A stretch of DNA of 64,000 nt. Origin: Valencia hispanica. Its lineage: Eukaryota; Chordata; Actinopteri; Cyprinodontiformes; Valenciidae. Location of the stretch: positions 1,153,501-1,217,500 of the forward strand of contig OY747700.1 in NCBI GenBank assembly GCA_963556495.2. Direction: 5' to 3'. Below are positions 22,669 through 34,906 of the stretch, one piece after another; positions within the stretch are counted from its first letter, which is position 1, and every line of letters starts with the position of its first letter. The notes under the pieces are model-generated. The model was not told the DNA's origin. It saw nothing but the letters and a program-made list of their open reading frames with translations, and did no database searches. Position numbers and translations under genes: made by a program.

Positions 22669-22773
22669 CTGGCCCACCAACCTGAAGGAGCCTTGATGTG
22701 AGCAGAGACAGAGAGGTCATTAATGAAGGAGGAGAAGCAGTGAACAGAACCAGGTCTGCAGATCCTCCTCTAC

Positions 22774-23082
22774 CTGAACAGGTGAGTCCAACAGCTTGAC
22801 CAGGTGAGCAGCTGTTTCTAACTGAACTCTTCCTGCTGCTACAGTCCAGCAGAGCAGACTCACTGCCTTCACACAGGAACTCTCTGCTCCACACTGGAGC
22901 CTCTGCTTCTCCATAGAGCGCCCCCTGGAGGACTGAAGGAGGCCCACAGTCAATCTCCCTGCAGACCACCTCTGCATCCTGCAGGTCAAAGTCTTCTTCA
23001 CACACTGAGGACCACGACTGGTTGGTCTTCACCTCCAGTCTGCCTGAGCACCGGTTGGTCCCATCAACCAGCCTGACTGAGT
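22774..23082 (-). CDS. SRCR-Ig receptor, SRCR-A exon copy 3
   Basis: 309 nt, phase 1-1, protein identical to copy 2. In the gene model it is the first SRCR domain after the signal peptide, joined across a 30-kb intron to the exon at 53429-53474. The G|AC split codon gives Asp directly after the signal sequence. Confidence 0.85.
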
Positions 23083-23119
23083 CTGAGGATGCAGAAAGAA
23101 AAAAGATTTTAAAATCCTT

Positions 23120-23790
23120 CATAACTTTATTTCTCCAAATAAAGTAGAATAGAAATAGAAACTTTATTTGTCTCCCGTAGGTTACAGAAATTTGTCTTCA
23201 CCAGGTCTCATTGTCAACTTTACAATCACATGCAGACACAACATAAAAAACACAGATAAAAGGAAGAAAATAAAGTTATTAACAGCTCAATAAAAGTCAC
23301 ACAGAAAGAACCTTTACCTCTGTCCACTCAACAAGCTCATGCATTGAAAACACCATTTAAATAAAGTTGTTGTGGAATTTAAATAGATATTCCTTTGGTT
23401 TTAAGGAGTGTGATGTCAGTGGGAATGAAAGATATTTTGTTAAATACTTTCTTAGCCAGCAGAAGTTTATATCTCGTCCCTGATGGGAGGAGGCTGAAGC
23501 AGTGATGTCGGTGATGAGAAGGTTCCTCTGTGATTAGGATGGCTTTCCTAATCACAGAGCGCTCATACAGATTTGGTATTTGTGGTTGGCCAATTATTTC
23601 CTCTGCTTGATCCACAATCATTGACAGTTTTGTTCTCCATTTGCTGGTGAGAAAGTTATACCAAGATGTGATATTTAAAGTAAGAATTGATTCCAGTCTG
23701 GTTATGGCGGACATGTGAAAAGCTGTGTTTTGTACCGCTCTGCTGTTCTTGTAAAGATTTCCTTCATGCCCTCTCTTTTGCAACAAAGTA
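23120..23790 (-). mobile_element. Rex1/CR1-type LINE 3' fragment (sister copy)
   Basis: Same C-terminal RT tail as 20770-21213 (ESILTLNITSWYNFLTSK, PNLYERSVIRKAILITEE, LLPSGTRYKL), here continuing into AKKVFNKISFIPTDITLL, with about 100 bp that the other copy lacks. Duplicated together with the SRCR exons. Confidence 0.72.
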
Positions 23791-23820
23791 CAGCGTTAAT
23801 ATTCTCGTGAGGACAGAATA

Positions 23821-24630
23821 ATGCCTAAAGTAGCAAAAGTTGGACAAGGAGCAAGTGAAAAATCAAGACAGCCCAAGTTGACAGACTATCATCTTCGTGG
23901 TGAAGGGCAGAAGGCTAATGCTAACACTAACCCGAGTTCTAGCTCTGGTGCTGGCTCTGCTGTAACGGCAGCGTCCGACGGGGAAGATAAGAAGTCTCAG
24001 AACAGTAAGTTTGACAAAATACTGTCCACGTTCAACTTCATGAAAACTGACTCCTCCTCTAGATCCGAATAAGTGTTGGAGTCCATTGACGGTAGGAGGA
24101 AAGAGATAAATGACTGTGCCCAGCGAGTATCACAAACGGAAACCCGCATTTCTGACGCAGAAGACGAGATAGAAATCCTACGTGCCAAAGTGAACACACT
24201 GGAATCAAGAGCGAAAGCAATGGAGGACAAAGTTATGGACCTGGAGGCAAGATCTAGACGCAACAATTTAAGATTTTAGCCGGAGATTCTCAACATGGGG
24301 GCAGTTGTCATAGAAAGAGCACATTGAATCGGGCCCAAGGGGGACAGCAGAGCACCACCTCTAACAATGAGATTCCCTAAATACAAGGATAAGCAGGTGG
24401 TTTTCGCAGCAGCACGGGCACGCGGTGACATTCGGTTCCAAAACCAACGAGTGGGGATTTATCCTGACACAGCAGAGGGACTACACCAACTATGGAAGCA
24501 GCTTGATTCTGTCCAAACGGAGTTACGCAAACTTGGACTACGACACGGAGTCGCCCACCCATCCAAACTATTGGACGTTAAACGCTTGAAGCTCCTTTTT
24601 CCGATTAACATTGAATGCAGCACAACGTAA
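23821..24630 (+). pseudogene. L1-type ORF1 remnant
   Basis: Starts MPKVAKVGQGASEKSRQPKL, then a coiled coil (ISDAEDEIEILRAKVNTLES, DLEARSRRNNLRF), an internal deletion near 24278-24300, then MGAVVIERAHRIGPKGDSRA and the conserved C-terminal MRFPKYKDKQVVFAAARARG and YPDTAEGL. A stop falls at 24070. It is an L1 ORF1 of a lineage different from the one at 14809. No ORF2 follows. Confidence 0.75.
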
Positions 24631-25543
24631 CTCGACAGCTACTCCAGATGTTTCAAAGTATGGCAAGCGAAAGGTATCATAAATGCATATAATACGTGTT
24701 ATTTTAACCCGTATATTACAGGACACGCCGTTATTTACGTGAGATCGCGTTGTGAGTTGCAACGTGCGGTGACCTAAATAACGCCACTACACTATTTTAT
24801 TGTCAAGAGGCCGTCTTATTACTGCTCAGCCACTAGATTTTAGTGCATTTACTAAATCAGTACACTGCAAGGACAGACATAACCAGAAGATCCCTGATCT
24901 TTGGAAATGTCAGACAGTACATGCATCTACCATTCTGTTCCTGTCATAGGCGTCATTTTAACCGGGGACATGTCTCCACCACTTTTCTAAACCTGATGCG
25001 GAATTTCTTACTAGCTCTAACATCCACTTGTGCTCCCAGCACAATTTCCACATAATTGGTATCTGAACGGACTATTATCTAAATTACTCCATTACACTTT
25101 CTTATACAGTCATGGTTTCTTTTTTCCACAAGATGCTGCAGGATTCTTTGTAGTGGATATGTTAAGGTTTTAAAAGACTGGTCCGTATAACACGTTCAGG
25201 GCAGAGTCCTGCAGTGCCGCTGGTTCCCGTTTCAAGATGAAAAATACATCAATTAAATTTCATGGCTCTGGCCAGAGGCGGAGTGGCAATCGGGACGGCT
25301 GAAGGATTTACACAGCGGATGACATTTTAAGCGGCCGCGAGGCGAACACGACCGGCTTGATCCTGAGCTCATCAAAGTCATTGACGTTACTAAATTCACT
25401 GCGAATATCGGCCATATATTCCCAATTAAGCTATCTAAAACATCCAACCAGTATTTATATCAGTTGTTCTCTCTCTATATCTTAGTCATGGTCTTATCTT
25501 GCAGAACATTCATGGTCACAGATAAAAAAATAAAACTATTTGT
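24631..25543. other. Unassigned intronic sequence
   Basis: No exon seen. ccggggacatgtctccacca near 24973 looks like repeat-derived DNA but I cannot assign it. Confidence 0.4.
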
Positions 25544-25736
<193 letters not shown>

Positions 25737-27299
25737 TGTAGAATGGAGCAAAGCCTCTTGGGAATGTGGAATGTGTTTATCCAATGAACCGATTGCAGGT
25801 CAAGTTTGAACGTCTCAGACAGCTAGTTGCAGCAAGTTCGAGGAAAACTAAGTAAATTGTTTGGCAGTGGACTGCGTGGTTTTTTGCTAACATTTTAACG
25901 TTTTACATATACGGCAGGAAGAGAAAGGAGGGGCCGAAAATGCCAGAATTAAGAAGATGCGGATGTTGGAGGAGGATGCATCAAAGTGCTCGAAAATTAC
26001 GGATTCATTCCGAAATCAGGCATCAACGAGTGCTGTAGGTGAATTGACGTTATTGGTAACTAGGCGTGAACTAGCACAAGCTAGTCAAATGTTGGTATGG
26101 TAATGACTTAGTGGCCCACTACTAGGGTTGCCAACCGTCCCGTAAAAAACGGACTCGTCCCGTAAAAAACAGACTCGTCCCGTATTCAGAGAAGATTTTA
26201 CGCGTATCATATGACTGCCATAAACATTGAGAATGGAAAAAAATAAATAGAGCGCGCTAAAACATAAACCGGGGGGTAAAAGTGATGTTGTGGTGAACAA
26301 ATTTACTATCGTGAGCCAATATAGGTAGAGGGAGCACAAATAAAATATGTTTTAGCTCCCTTTATTGTCAATTATGCCCTTTTGCTCTTTCTGCTCACTT
26401 TCTGTTTGAACTCTCGATGTTTTTCTGAGCCGGTAACACGTCATAGGTTTAAGGCTTGACAAGTCAATCATCGATCGTGGCCGCACCCTTTCTGGGTACA
26501 CCACCTACTTTTACCACTAGGTGTCACCACCTGCATACCTTCTTCTCCATGTCACAGACATGATGGAAATTCTAGAAAACTTAAGTAGAAAGTAGTTATG
26601 CTATTTCAAAAGGGGGGTGTTAAAAATTCACAAATGCAGCATTTCTTTACAGGGATTTCTAAGTGCCAATGAATGCGTGCACATCTGCACCTACTAGGAA
26701 TGATAGTTTTTATTTAACTGAGGCGCAGCTCTATTCTAACTTCGAACTTAAGTTTTTTGTATTTAAGGCAGTAAAACCAAACGAGTGTCTCTCAGAGTTT
26801 AGGAAACTGAATCAATCAAAAACGATTCTAATGAGAGCATCTGAGCATCATCATCTCAGACCTGGACACCGTACTCAATGCAGCGCTATTTCCTCCTGCT
26901 GAGGCAATAAGGAAAGTCCCCGTTGAGAAAGAAGTGGCGCTTGTTATTCCAGTCTGCAGTGTGCGACCGAAGCGGATTCAGCCTCCCTTACGTACAAGCA
27001 GATCCGCAATTCACGTCTATAGACCATGAGAAAGTTGTAAGACTGCAGGTAAAATGTTCATATTTAGTGCATGTTTTGATCTGCTCCATGTGTGAGGGCA
27101 CCATGGAGAGTCTTTGTTCAGATTGTTCGGACTGAATATGAACTAAAATGAATGAAGAATTAAATAATATTGAATATGTTTCAGATTTTTTCAAAGTTTA
27201 AAAACTGTTGAAGGCAGAAAATAACGTGATCCCTGATTAAATGTAAATGATAGTTGAATTAATCATTTCTTTTATTGCTTTGGAATATTCCACCCGCCG
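25737..27299. other. Unassigned intronic sequence with probable DNA-transposon remnants
   Basis: 25919-26035 reads EEKGGAENARIKKMRMLEED then ITDSFRNQAS, which is reminiscent of the N-terminus of hAT-type or zinc-finger MYM-type transposase-derived proteins. 26139-26187 holds a short tandem repeat of tcccgtaaaaaac. The rest is unrecognised. Low certainty throughout. Confidence 0.3.
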
Positions 27300-28651
27300 G
27301 TATCCGCCCCATTGCAGGACTCTGAACTGTTAAAGCAACACTAAGTAAGTTTTGCTCACTGGGTCCCTGTTCTAACTATTAATAATAAAAAGTTGTGGTC
27401 TGGTTTTCTAAGCATCAATAATTATTATCAGTAGTTTAATATTAATATAATTATTGATGACGTTCGAGTTTAACCTGTTTATTAAAGATATAGGGGCACC
27501 AATCTCATAAATGAGATCATTTTAAATAAACCAGACTGTCAGTCTCTCTCTGAAAAGGCGTAATTCATCCGTGGGGTTAAAACAAACTTCACAGCACACA
27601 CTGAAATAGCACAGGAAACTTCTCGTTACTTAAGGGAATTTATTCATGAAATAGGTCAACCTTACAGATTACATTTCATTCATAATTTCCATCTAATCTA
27701 ACGCATGCAAAAATATAGAACAAGTTAACGTCGAGGGGAGGCCGTGTGTTTGTGTGGGAGACAGCGAGCGAATGAGGGGTCCAATGAATACGATCGATCG
27801 AACTTAAGCCTTATCAATTGGACCGATCGGCTCACAAAGGGAGACCGCGTGGTAACTCAACAAATGATAGTTTCATTAGCAATGGTGGCTTGGACAAAGG
27901 AAACGAGACGACGGAGAATGGAGATCTACTGAGTCCATAGCCGACCGCAGCGGACAATAAACAAACCAGGAAATGATGCAATATAATATTCTGGTTGCAA
28001 CCAAAGTCAAATAATAAAACACAAAAAGCATGCACATTCAGGGTCGGTGTTCAGCACAGACGACCAAGAATACAGTGGTTAACAAGTTGACAGACTTATT
28101 TTAACCACAGAAAGATTGAGACACACACACACGACCTAAATCTCCTCTACCCAGACCGAGAGATATAAACCAGGTGGATCCTACTTGTACTGGGTGATGA
28201 TTCTCTCCACAGTCCACGACGAAACGTCTTGAAAGTGTCCAGTTGAAAGAGAGCGGTTTTGTGCAAAACCGAGGTCGGAAAAGTGGACGTCCGACTTATA
28301 GGCTCTGAGGGACTCAGGCCTGTTTCAATAGAGCTCGAATGGCCAGCGGACTCCCGGATACGCAGACGGAGAGTCTGTTTGCTCGGCCGATTCACTTTGA
28401 AGTTTAAAAGGGGAGTTCTTCCTGGTCCAGCAGGTTTGAATGGAAAAAAGGGAAAATGCTAGCAGTGGATTAAAGCGTCTCCTTGTGGCACCGCTTGGGA
28501 ACCAAAGGACCAAGATTTCAATCTTCGCGCTGCTTTTATTAACTCTGTGATATCATCACTGGCCACAGACCAATGAGAATGGGTTGAGGGCAGTGCAATG
28601 GGTGCTGGGAGATGTAGTTCGTTCAGTAAAAGGCCATAGCCTCAACAGTCC
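27300..28651 (-). other. Unassigned; possible solo LTR on the minus strand
   Basis: On the minus strand a TG start at 28650 follows a purine-rich ctgtaggggga, with a TATA-like tttatatctc downstream near 28168, which is how an LTR and its polypurine tract would look. No 3' CA boundary, target duplication or second copy was found. A (CA)n patch lies near 28120. Confidence 0.25.
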
Positions 28652-28807
28652 CCCTACAGTTGGAAAAAAGGTATTGTTTTCTACTACTGTCGTAAAATCT
28701 GTTATGGTTACATGAGGGGATTCACGTGCATTGACAAGCGATACCCTCTAACGTTACAGATTAACGTACATTTTCTATATTTCTGCATGTCATATGTACG
28801 GCGGCAT

Positions 28808-28992
28808 AGAGCTGTCAGTCATATAAAAAATAAATTAGACTGTATCTCGTTATAACGTGATAGTTTATTGTTAAAACGGAAAACTATCATGTAATGACGT
28901 GATAGTTTCAAGTTTTTTTCACGTTTTTACAATAAACTATCATGTTATAACGTGATACAGTCTAATTTCTTTATTATATGGCTGACAGCTCT
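28808..28992. repeat. Long near-perfect palindrome (hairpin MITE)
   Basis: 185 bp. The left arm agagctgtcagtcatataaa and the right arm read from the other strand (agagctgtcagccatataat) continue matching through ttagactgtatc and ttataacrtgatagttta to a centre near 28885-28915. It would fold into a hairpin. No coding. Likely a foldback element; family unknown. Confidence 0.8.
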
Positions 28993-30025
28993 GTTCTGAT
29001 TATCTGTGCTCCCTCCTCAGAATGTCTTACTGTAGCGCCCATCTGTCGGTGCTACTCCTCGAAAAGTATGTTTACATGCCGAAAACAACTACTGTTAGAT
29101 TTGATGTTAAACATAATCATTGGAAAATATTTTTCAAGTGACGGGATTGAAGTGGCAGTTTAGCAGTAATGACTAACATAGCAAAAATGTATGAATAACG
29201 AAAACTTTTCTTTCAATCCACAGAACATGCTACCAGTTTAATATAAAGCTTAAACTAGCACATAAAGATGCAGAGAAAACCATGATCAGAATATCCTAGC
29301 TGTTAAATAGGCCTATAGATGAATAGCACACTCTGGAAATCTGTTAGTTTGTAAAGCAGCTAATGAATATATACCAAGCCAGTAAGACACAGAGCTGATA
29401 GCAGTATTATTATTATTACTCCAAAATATTAAAATGTAGTAGCCTATGATTATAAGCACAGATAGCCCGCAAAATACACCGCATTTATTCCACGGCTCTA
29501 ATTAACAGGACTTGTTTACATGCAGTGTAACGATATCACAAACTTCAGGTATGTTATCTGGTAAACTCCTTTTTTTGTTTAATGTGCTCAGTAGTGAAAT
29601 AGTTTGAAATGTGTGAAGTTTTGACGGGGCCAGCTTTATCTTAAGTCTCACAAAGGCATAGTGATTTGATATGGATGCAGACTTACTGTATGTTTTAAAG
29701 AGTTCACACAGGGTGTAAAACTATAGTGAAACGAGGGTGGTTAACTGATTGTTATTAATAACGAACAGCACCGGCAGTAAGGGCTTTGGTTTGGGTAGAG
29801 AAGAATGGTTAGACTGCTCCTCACCGCGAGTGGAGGGGTCACATGTGATAGCAGAAGACGCACTGCCACGGGGGGATTCCCATATGGGAGGGTAAAGGAG
29901 GGTTGTTCGTGTTCAAGGGGTTGGCTATACGTTATCAAACCTGGTTTGTTAGGCTTCTCTCTAAATAAAAATCCTATTCTATGAGGTAAATACTTGTCTG
30001 ATTTTATAGTTTTGATTTATTTCAA
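28993..30025. other. Non-coding interval, end likely L1 5' UTR
   Basis: No gene or clear repeat to about 29700. The last 200-300 bases, ending ttatttcaagtgtcacaaac, probably form the 5' region of the L1 at 30026. Confidence 0.35.
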
Positions 30026-32264
30026 GTGTCACAAACACTAAACCTAAAGTTTGTTACGTGGAACTGCAGGGGCTTACAGAGCATTAAGAAGGTTAAACAA
30101 GTTATGACTAAGTTAAAAGATATGGACTCTAACATTATATTTCTGCAGGAGACACACCTTATGGTAGAAGATGAGAGAAGGGTTAGGAGGAGGTGGCGAG
30201 GTAATATATTTACATCTGCATTCACATCCAGAGCAAGAGGATAATCCATGAATCTGTTCCATTTCATGTAAAAAGATTTTATTAAAGACAGGAAGGACAG
30301 ATATGTAATAGTCCAAGGATCTTTATTACTAGAGAATTTAAATCTGGTTAATGTATATGGTCCTAATATGGATGACTCAGGATTTAAATCAAGATTTATT
30401 CCTTTCACTTTCTTCACTGCCGGGGCGCTATGTTATTCCGGGGGATTTTAATTGCAGCCTTTACCCGGGCATAGATAGGTCCACAGGAACAGATCAGTCG
30501 CATGATAACTGTAGGATGACCCTGCAAAGCTTTATGAAAGATTTTCAATTGTTGGACATCTTCAGGGAATTGCACCAACAAACTAAAGCTTATTCATGCT
30601 ATTCAGCAACATTTCAAACGTATTCGAGGATAGATTATTTTTTAATTTCATCAGAGCTAGTATCCAAAATTCAAGATTGTTTATGTGACATCATAATAGT
30701 CTCAGATCATGGACCTAGTTGTCTTATATATAGTGATGATAAAATCACATGTGACCCACCTAGACGACGTTTTCAGCATAAATGGCGACAGGATGAAAAT
30801 GTTGTTAAATCTATTGGACAACAGATTGATGAGTTCTTTCAAATAAATACAAAAACATCAGCATGTGTCAGATGGGATACTTTTAAAGCGTTTCTCAGGG
30901 GGCATATTATTAGCTACACGGGCAACAAATCAAATAAAGCTAGAAGGGACAGGTTGGAATTAGAAACTAAAATTAAGACTATTCAGGAAAGGTTTAACCA
31001 AACAAATGACACAAATTAGAAAAAAGAATCGCTGTTGCTGAGAGCTGAATATGATAAACAATCTAGTTTTAGAGCTGCGTCTAGTCTTTTAAGATTAAAA
31101 CAGTCGCTTTATGAACAAGGAGATAAAGTGGGAAAATTATTAAACAACTTGAAGTAACAACACCAATTCCATCTACTATAACACAGGACAAAACTCACAA
31201 ATCCCAAGGAAAATAATAATGCACTAAAAGATTATTACCAAATGCTATACGACTCATCAGAATCATGATGGTAACGCCTTAAACGTTTTTGTGAATGGAC
31301 TAAATATTCCAGTGATTTCAGATCATTTGAGGGTTAATTTAAATATGGCATAAATAAAGTGGAAATATCACAGGCTATTGACAAAATGAATTCTGGTAAG
31401 CAAGCAGGACCAGACGGTATTCCCTTTGATGTAAATAAAAAATATAAAGATAAATAGTTAATACCTATTTTAGATATGTTTACTTAAGCATTTGATAAAG
31501 GCAAACTTCCACCTTCCATGAAATATGCCCTAATTACTTTGCTGCTAAAACCTGGTAAACCCTCTAATAAATGCCAAAACTTAAGACCTATTGGTTTACT
31601 TAATTCGGATCTCAAAATTATTTATAAACTCTTAGCAAGAAGACTTCAAAAATAATAAACAGGGATCAAAATGGGTTTATAATCGAAAGGCAAGGGTACC
31701 AAAATATAAGAAGGGTTCTGAATGTTATTTGGTCTAAGGAGGATACCCAAGATACTGCGCTCCTATCGCTGGACCCAGAAAAGGCTTTTGATAGGGTCGA
31801 ATGGCCCTAACTCTTTCATGTCCTGAAAAGGTTTGGATGTGGAACTAACTTTATGAAATGGGTCCAAATAATCTATAATGACCCAACTGCAAAAATCAGG
31901 ACAAAGAATTTATTTTCAGAGCCAATAAAAATTAAAAAAAGGTTGTAGGCTGGGATGTCCGCTCTCTCCCTTGCTATTAACGCTAGCAATAGAGCGTTTT
32001 GCAACAGCCACACACATTTTGGGAATTACAGTGGAACCCACAGAACACAGAATCTCTTTCTTCATGGATAATGTCATTTTATTTTTGACAAACCTAAGGA
32101 GATCAATCCCGGCAGTGGTGAAGGTGATTGAGCAGTTTGGAAGAATGTCAGGCTACAAAGTAAACGATGCCAAATCCTCCATTCTCTTCTTGAATGTAGC
32201 TGAAACATTTTCATATACTTTCGCTTTGAACAAGAATATAAATAAGTGTTTTTCTGTGCTTTGA
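30026..32264 (+). mobile_element. L1/Tx1-type LINE ORF2 fragment (broken)
   Basis: Endonuclease start LKFVTWNCRGLQSIKK with FLQETHL, then NVYGP-like, PGDFNCSLYPGIDRS, SRIDYFLISSELVSK and SDHGPSCL. RT follows with [51 protein letters not shown] and a degraded GCPLSPLLL region to about 32264. Stops and frame changes are many and the C-terminus is missing. It ends just upstream of the retroviral leader. Confidence 0.8.
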
Positions 32265-32862
32265 TAACAAGAAAGAGTGCTGGCTGTTTGGGTTCTCTAA
32301 ACAAACTGGGGCTGTTTAATTAATCTCAAGTAATTAACCAGCGGGTGAGTTTTTAGTTTTTTTCTGAAAAAAGAAAGTGTTCCTACAGTTTGAAATATAA
32401 TAAAATAGCAGCGCATAAAAATGGGGTCTGTAAACTCAAGTTCTCCTCCTCCAGACAGTAAAATATGCCGTTTAATGGCTGAAAAGTATGGGACAGAAAT
32501 CCTGGACTATGTAAATTTCTGGATATCTGAGTGGAACTTCCCTATCGGGGGCAGTTTAGACGTGTCTGAACTCAAAAAATGGGGGAAAATTTGACCTGGA
32601 ATGGGAACGACTTAAAAACACTATGTTCGTGCGGGGTGCTGACTATAAAACGTTTGAAATGCTTAAACGTTGTTGGAGACCTGGATGAATGAAGCAAAAC
32701 GCTGTGAGCGAAAAGCCGGTTTTAGAGATTTAGGTGGAGGAACAGACAACTCTGGCATTGTGACGGGCAGAACTGATAATACGTCTTTAAAACCTGAGGG
32801 CTCCACACGTAAACACAATAAAAAGCAGACACATTTTCAGAAACAACCATCCGCGCCAGCGG

Positions 32863-34238
32863 TAGTGATGTGCGGATTGATACTAAAATAACGATACCTC
32901 CAATACCAGCTTTGTATGTTCTAGAATCGATGTTCTTATAAAAATATTGATATTTCAGTCATTTGGAGCAAATATGTAGTTTATTGGAAATAGAAATGCA
33001 GAGTAAAGTAACCACAATTACCCTAGTTTATCTGAATAATGCCCACTAAATGTTTATTGTTTTATGTTGAGATGTTCAGGTAGGCGTTTTAAGACACACA
33101 TGCTCAGATGCTGTCAATAAATATGTAAGTTGGCTTTTTTCTTGTATGATAATTCTTCATCAATAAACAAGAAGAACCAGTTATATGTCTTGCATTCAGT
33201 ATGAAGTGACACTTTTAAGTACACTACTTGTTACTTTAATTTCCCAAACAGTAATATTTGAGCACGATCAAGGAACGATCAAGAGTCAGAACACAGCTTC
33301 AATTAATACAGCTAGAAACTACTGATCAGGTTCGTAACCTAGGTGTAGTAATGGACTCAGACCTGAACCTCCAGGGTCACATAAAGGCAATAACAAGGTC
33401 AGCCTTCTATCACCTGAAGAACATTTCTAGGATTAAAGGACTGATGTCGCAACACGACCTAGAAAAACTCATCCATGCCTTTATCTTTAGTCGGATTGAT
33501 TACTGCAACAGCATCTTGACAGGTCTGCCTAAAAAGTCAATCAGACAGCTGCAGCTGATCCAGAACGCTGCCGCTCGTGTTCCTCACTAGAACCAGGAAA
33601 GTAGAGCACATCACCCCAGTTCTAAAGTCCTTACACTGGCTCCCTGTAGCTCAGAGAATAGACTTTAAAATACTTTTACTAGTTTATAAATCATTACACG
33701 GCTTAGCACCAAAGTATGATGAAGACCTGTTGTCATGGTACCAACCACCAAGACCACTCAGGTCCTCCAACTCTAGCCTACTAAACATCCCTAGACTCAG
33801 ATCTAAACATGGAGAAGCAGCTTTCAGTTTCTATGCTCCCCTTATCTGGAACAAACTTCCTAACGAGTGTAGAGCTGCTGAAACTCTGAACTGCTTTAAA
33901 TCGAGACTAAAAACCATCTGTTTAGAATTGCCTTTGAGTAAATGCTTGATGTTATATGTATGAAATGTGTTCATGCTCTCTTGCTTTTTTTTATTTTTCT
34001 CTTGCTTTATTGTGTATCATGTGTAATGTGTGTTTCTTTTATGTGTTTCTTTTAAATCACCAAATCATGTAAAGCACCTTGAATTACCCTGCTGTTGAAA
34101 GTGTGCTATACAAATAAAATTGCCTTGCCTTGCCTTGCCTTGAGCAAAGTATCGGTATCGGATCGGAATCGCCGATACTCGCCTTCATTTTACTTGGTAT
34201 CGGATCGGATAGGAAATCCGTGGCATCGCACATCACTA
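32863..34238. mobile_element. Non-autonomous hAT element with 8-bp target duplication
   Basis: Terminal inverted repeats tagtgatgtgcg (left) and cgcacatcacta (right) are flanked on both sides by gccagcgg (32855-32862 and 34239-34246), an exact 8-bp duplication diagnostic of hAT insertion. The body has many tatcggatcgg-type repeats near the right end and contains an L2 at 33265-34139. No transposase remains. Confidence 0.9.
33265..34139 (+). mobile_element. L2-type LINE 3' part inside the hAT element
   Basis: 5' truncated. It encodes RT C-terminal blocks (VRNLGVVMDSDLNL, FSRIDYCNSILTGLPKKS, HITPVLKSLHWLPVAQRIDF, FYAPLIWNKLPNECRAAE) with one frame change near 33580. It ends aataaaattgcc followed by ttgcc repeats. 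Flanked by ttgagca at 33258-33264 and 34140-34146, a 7-bp target duplication. Same family as 12061-12890. Confidence 0.88.
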
Positions 34239-34906
34239 GCCAGCGGATCTCACAACAGATAAGCATCTCGGATGCTTCATTTCCTGAGACGGTTAGATCT
34301 ATACAAAATCTGCCGAGACCTCCTCCTTGTGTTTCAGACGAAAAGTTGTGTGGAGATCTCCAAGCACTCTCACTGACGAAGCTTGATCCGGATCTGGACT
34401 GAGCACCACCGACGCACCAATCAACGACGGAGACGAAAGAAGTGAAGGGAGAAGCAGCCAATCCCAAGCAAGCAGAGGTGGGTCAAAAAGATGATGGACA
34501 GCAGAGACAACCAGAGGCACGCGCGGGAACGCCCAAAAAGGCGGAGCCCAAACGAGAGCGACAGCCTGATTCACCAATCGCCGATGACCCAGAGCAACAG
34601 CCCACCAATCCAGAGTACCGCACATCAAATCCATTTGTAAACAAGCGGCCATCTTACTCTCCTCCTCCGTCTTCCAGAACGAGAGGAAAAGACAGGACAG
34701 GAGAGGAACAAATTCCTGCTGAGGTTTTTTTTTTTTTTTCATAATAAGTCTTTATTCAAATACTTATTTACAAAATACAAAGAGCAATTTTACATCACTG
34801 AGTATAGTTACAGAAGTGAAGGTTTATGAGCATATAAAGAAAAAAGAAAAAAGTGGGAAGAAAAGGGGAAGAGAGTCGAGTTTAGATTTATAAATAAAGC
34901 GAGGAG

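Larger units (their letters stand above)
21652..23694 (-). repeat. Tandem duplication unit 3 (SRCR pair nearest the signal exon)
   Basis: Counterpart of unit 2 without the L1. The L1 target reads straight through as ccatcaggaagtccaccat at about 22085-22103. Contains spacer, SRCR-B and SRCR-A exons and the LINE 3' fragment. Confidence 0.85.
32421..34723 (+). pseudogene. Retroviral gag remnant, split by a hAT element
   Basis: The ATG at 32421 is followed by Gly and Ser, the usual myristoylation context of retroviral matrix proteins. The frame stops at about 32594, with more stops after. A basic region follows to 32862. After the hAT (32863-34238) a proline- and Arg/Lys-rich segment continues from 34247 to about 34723, where the L1 begins. 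Broken in several places and not functional as given. Confidence 0.6.

Noticed and set aside
19738..23120. Two duplicated SRCR blocks considered as an assembly duplication
   Set aside because: They differ by an L1 insertion, indels and many substitutions in SRCR-B, so they are real paralogous units.
32250..32300. gataaca near 32260 considered as the end of a 5' LTR
   Set aside because: Only seven bases match the LTR end. No LTR body precedes it, just L1 ORF2.
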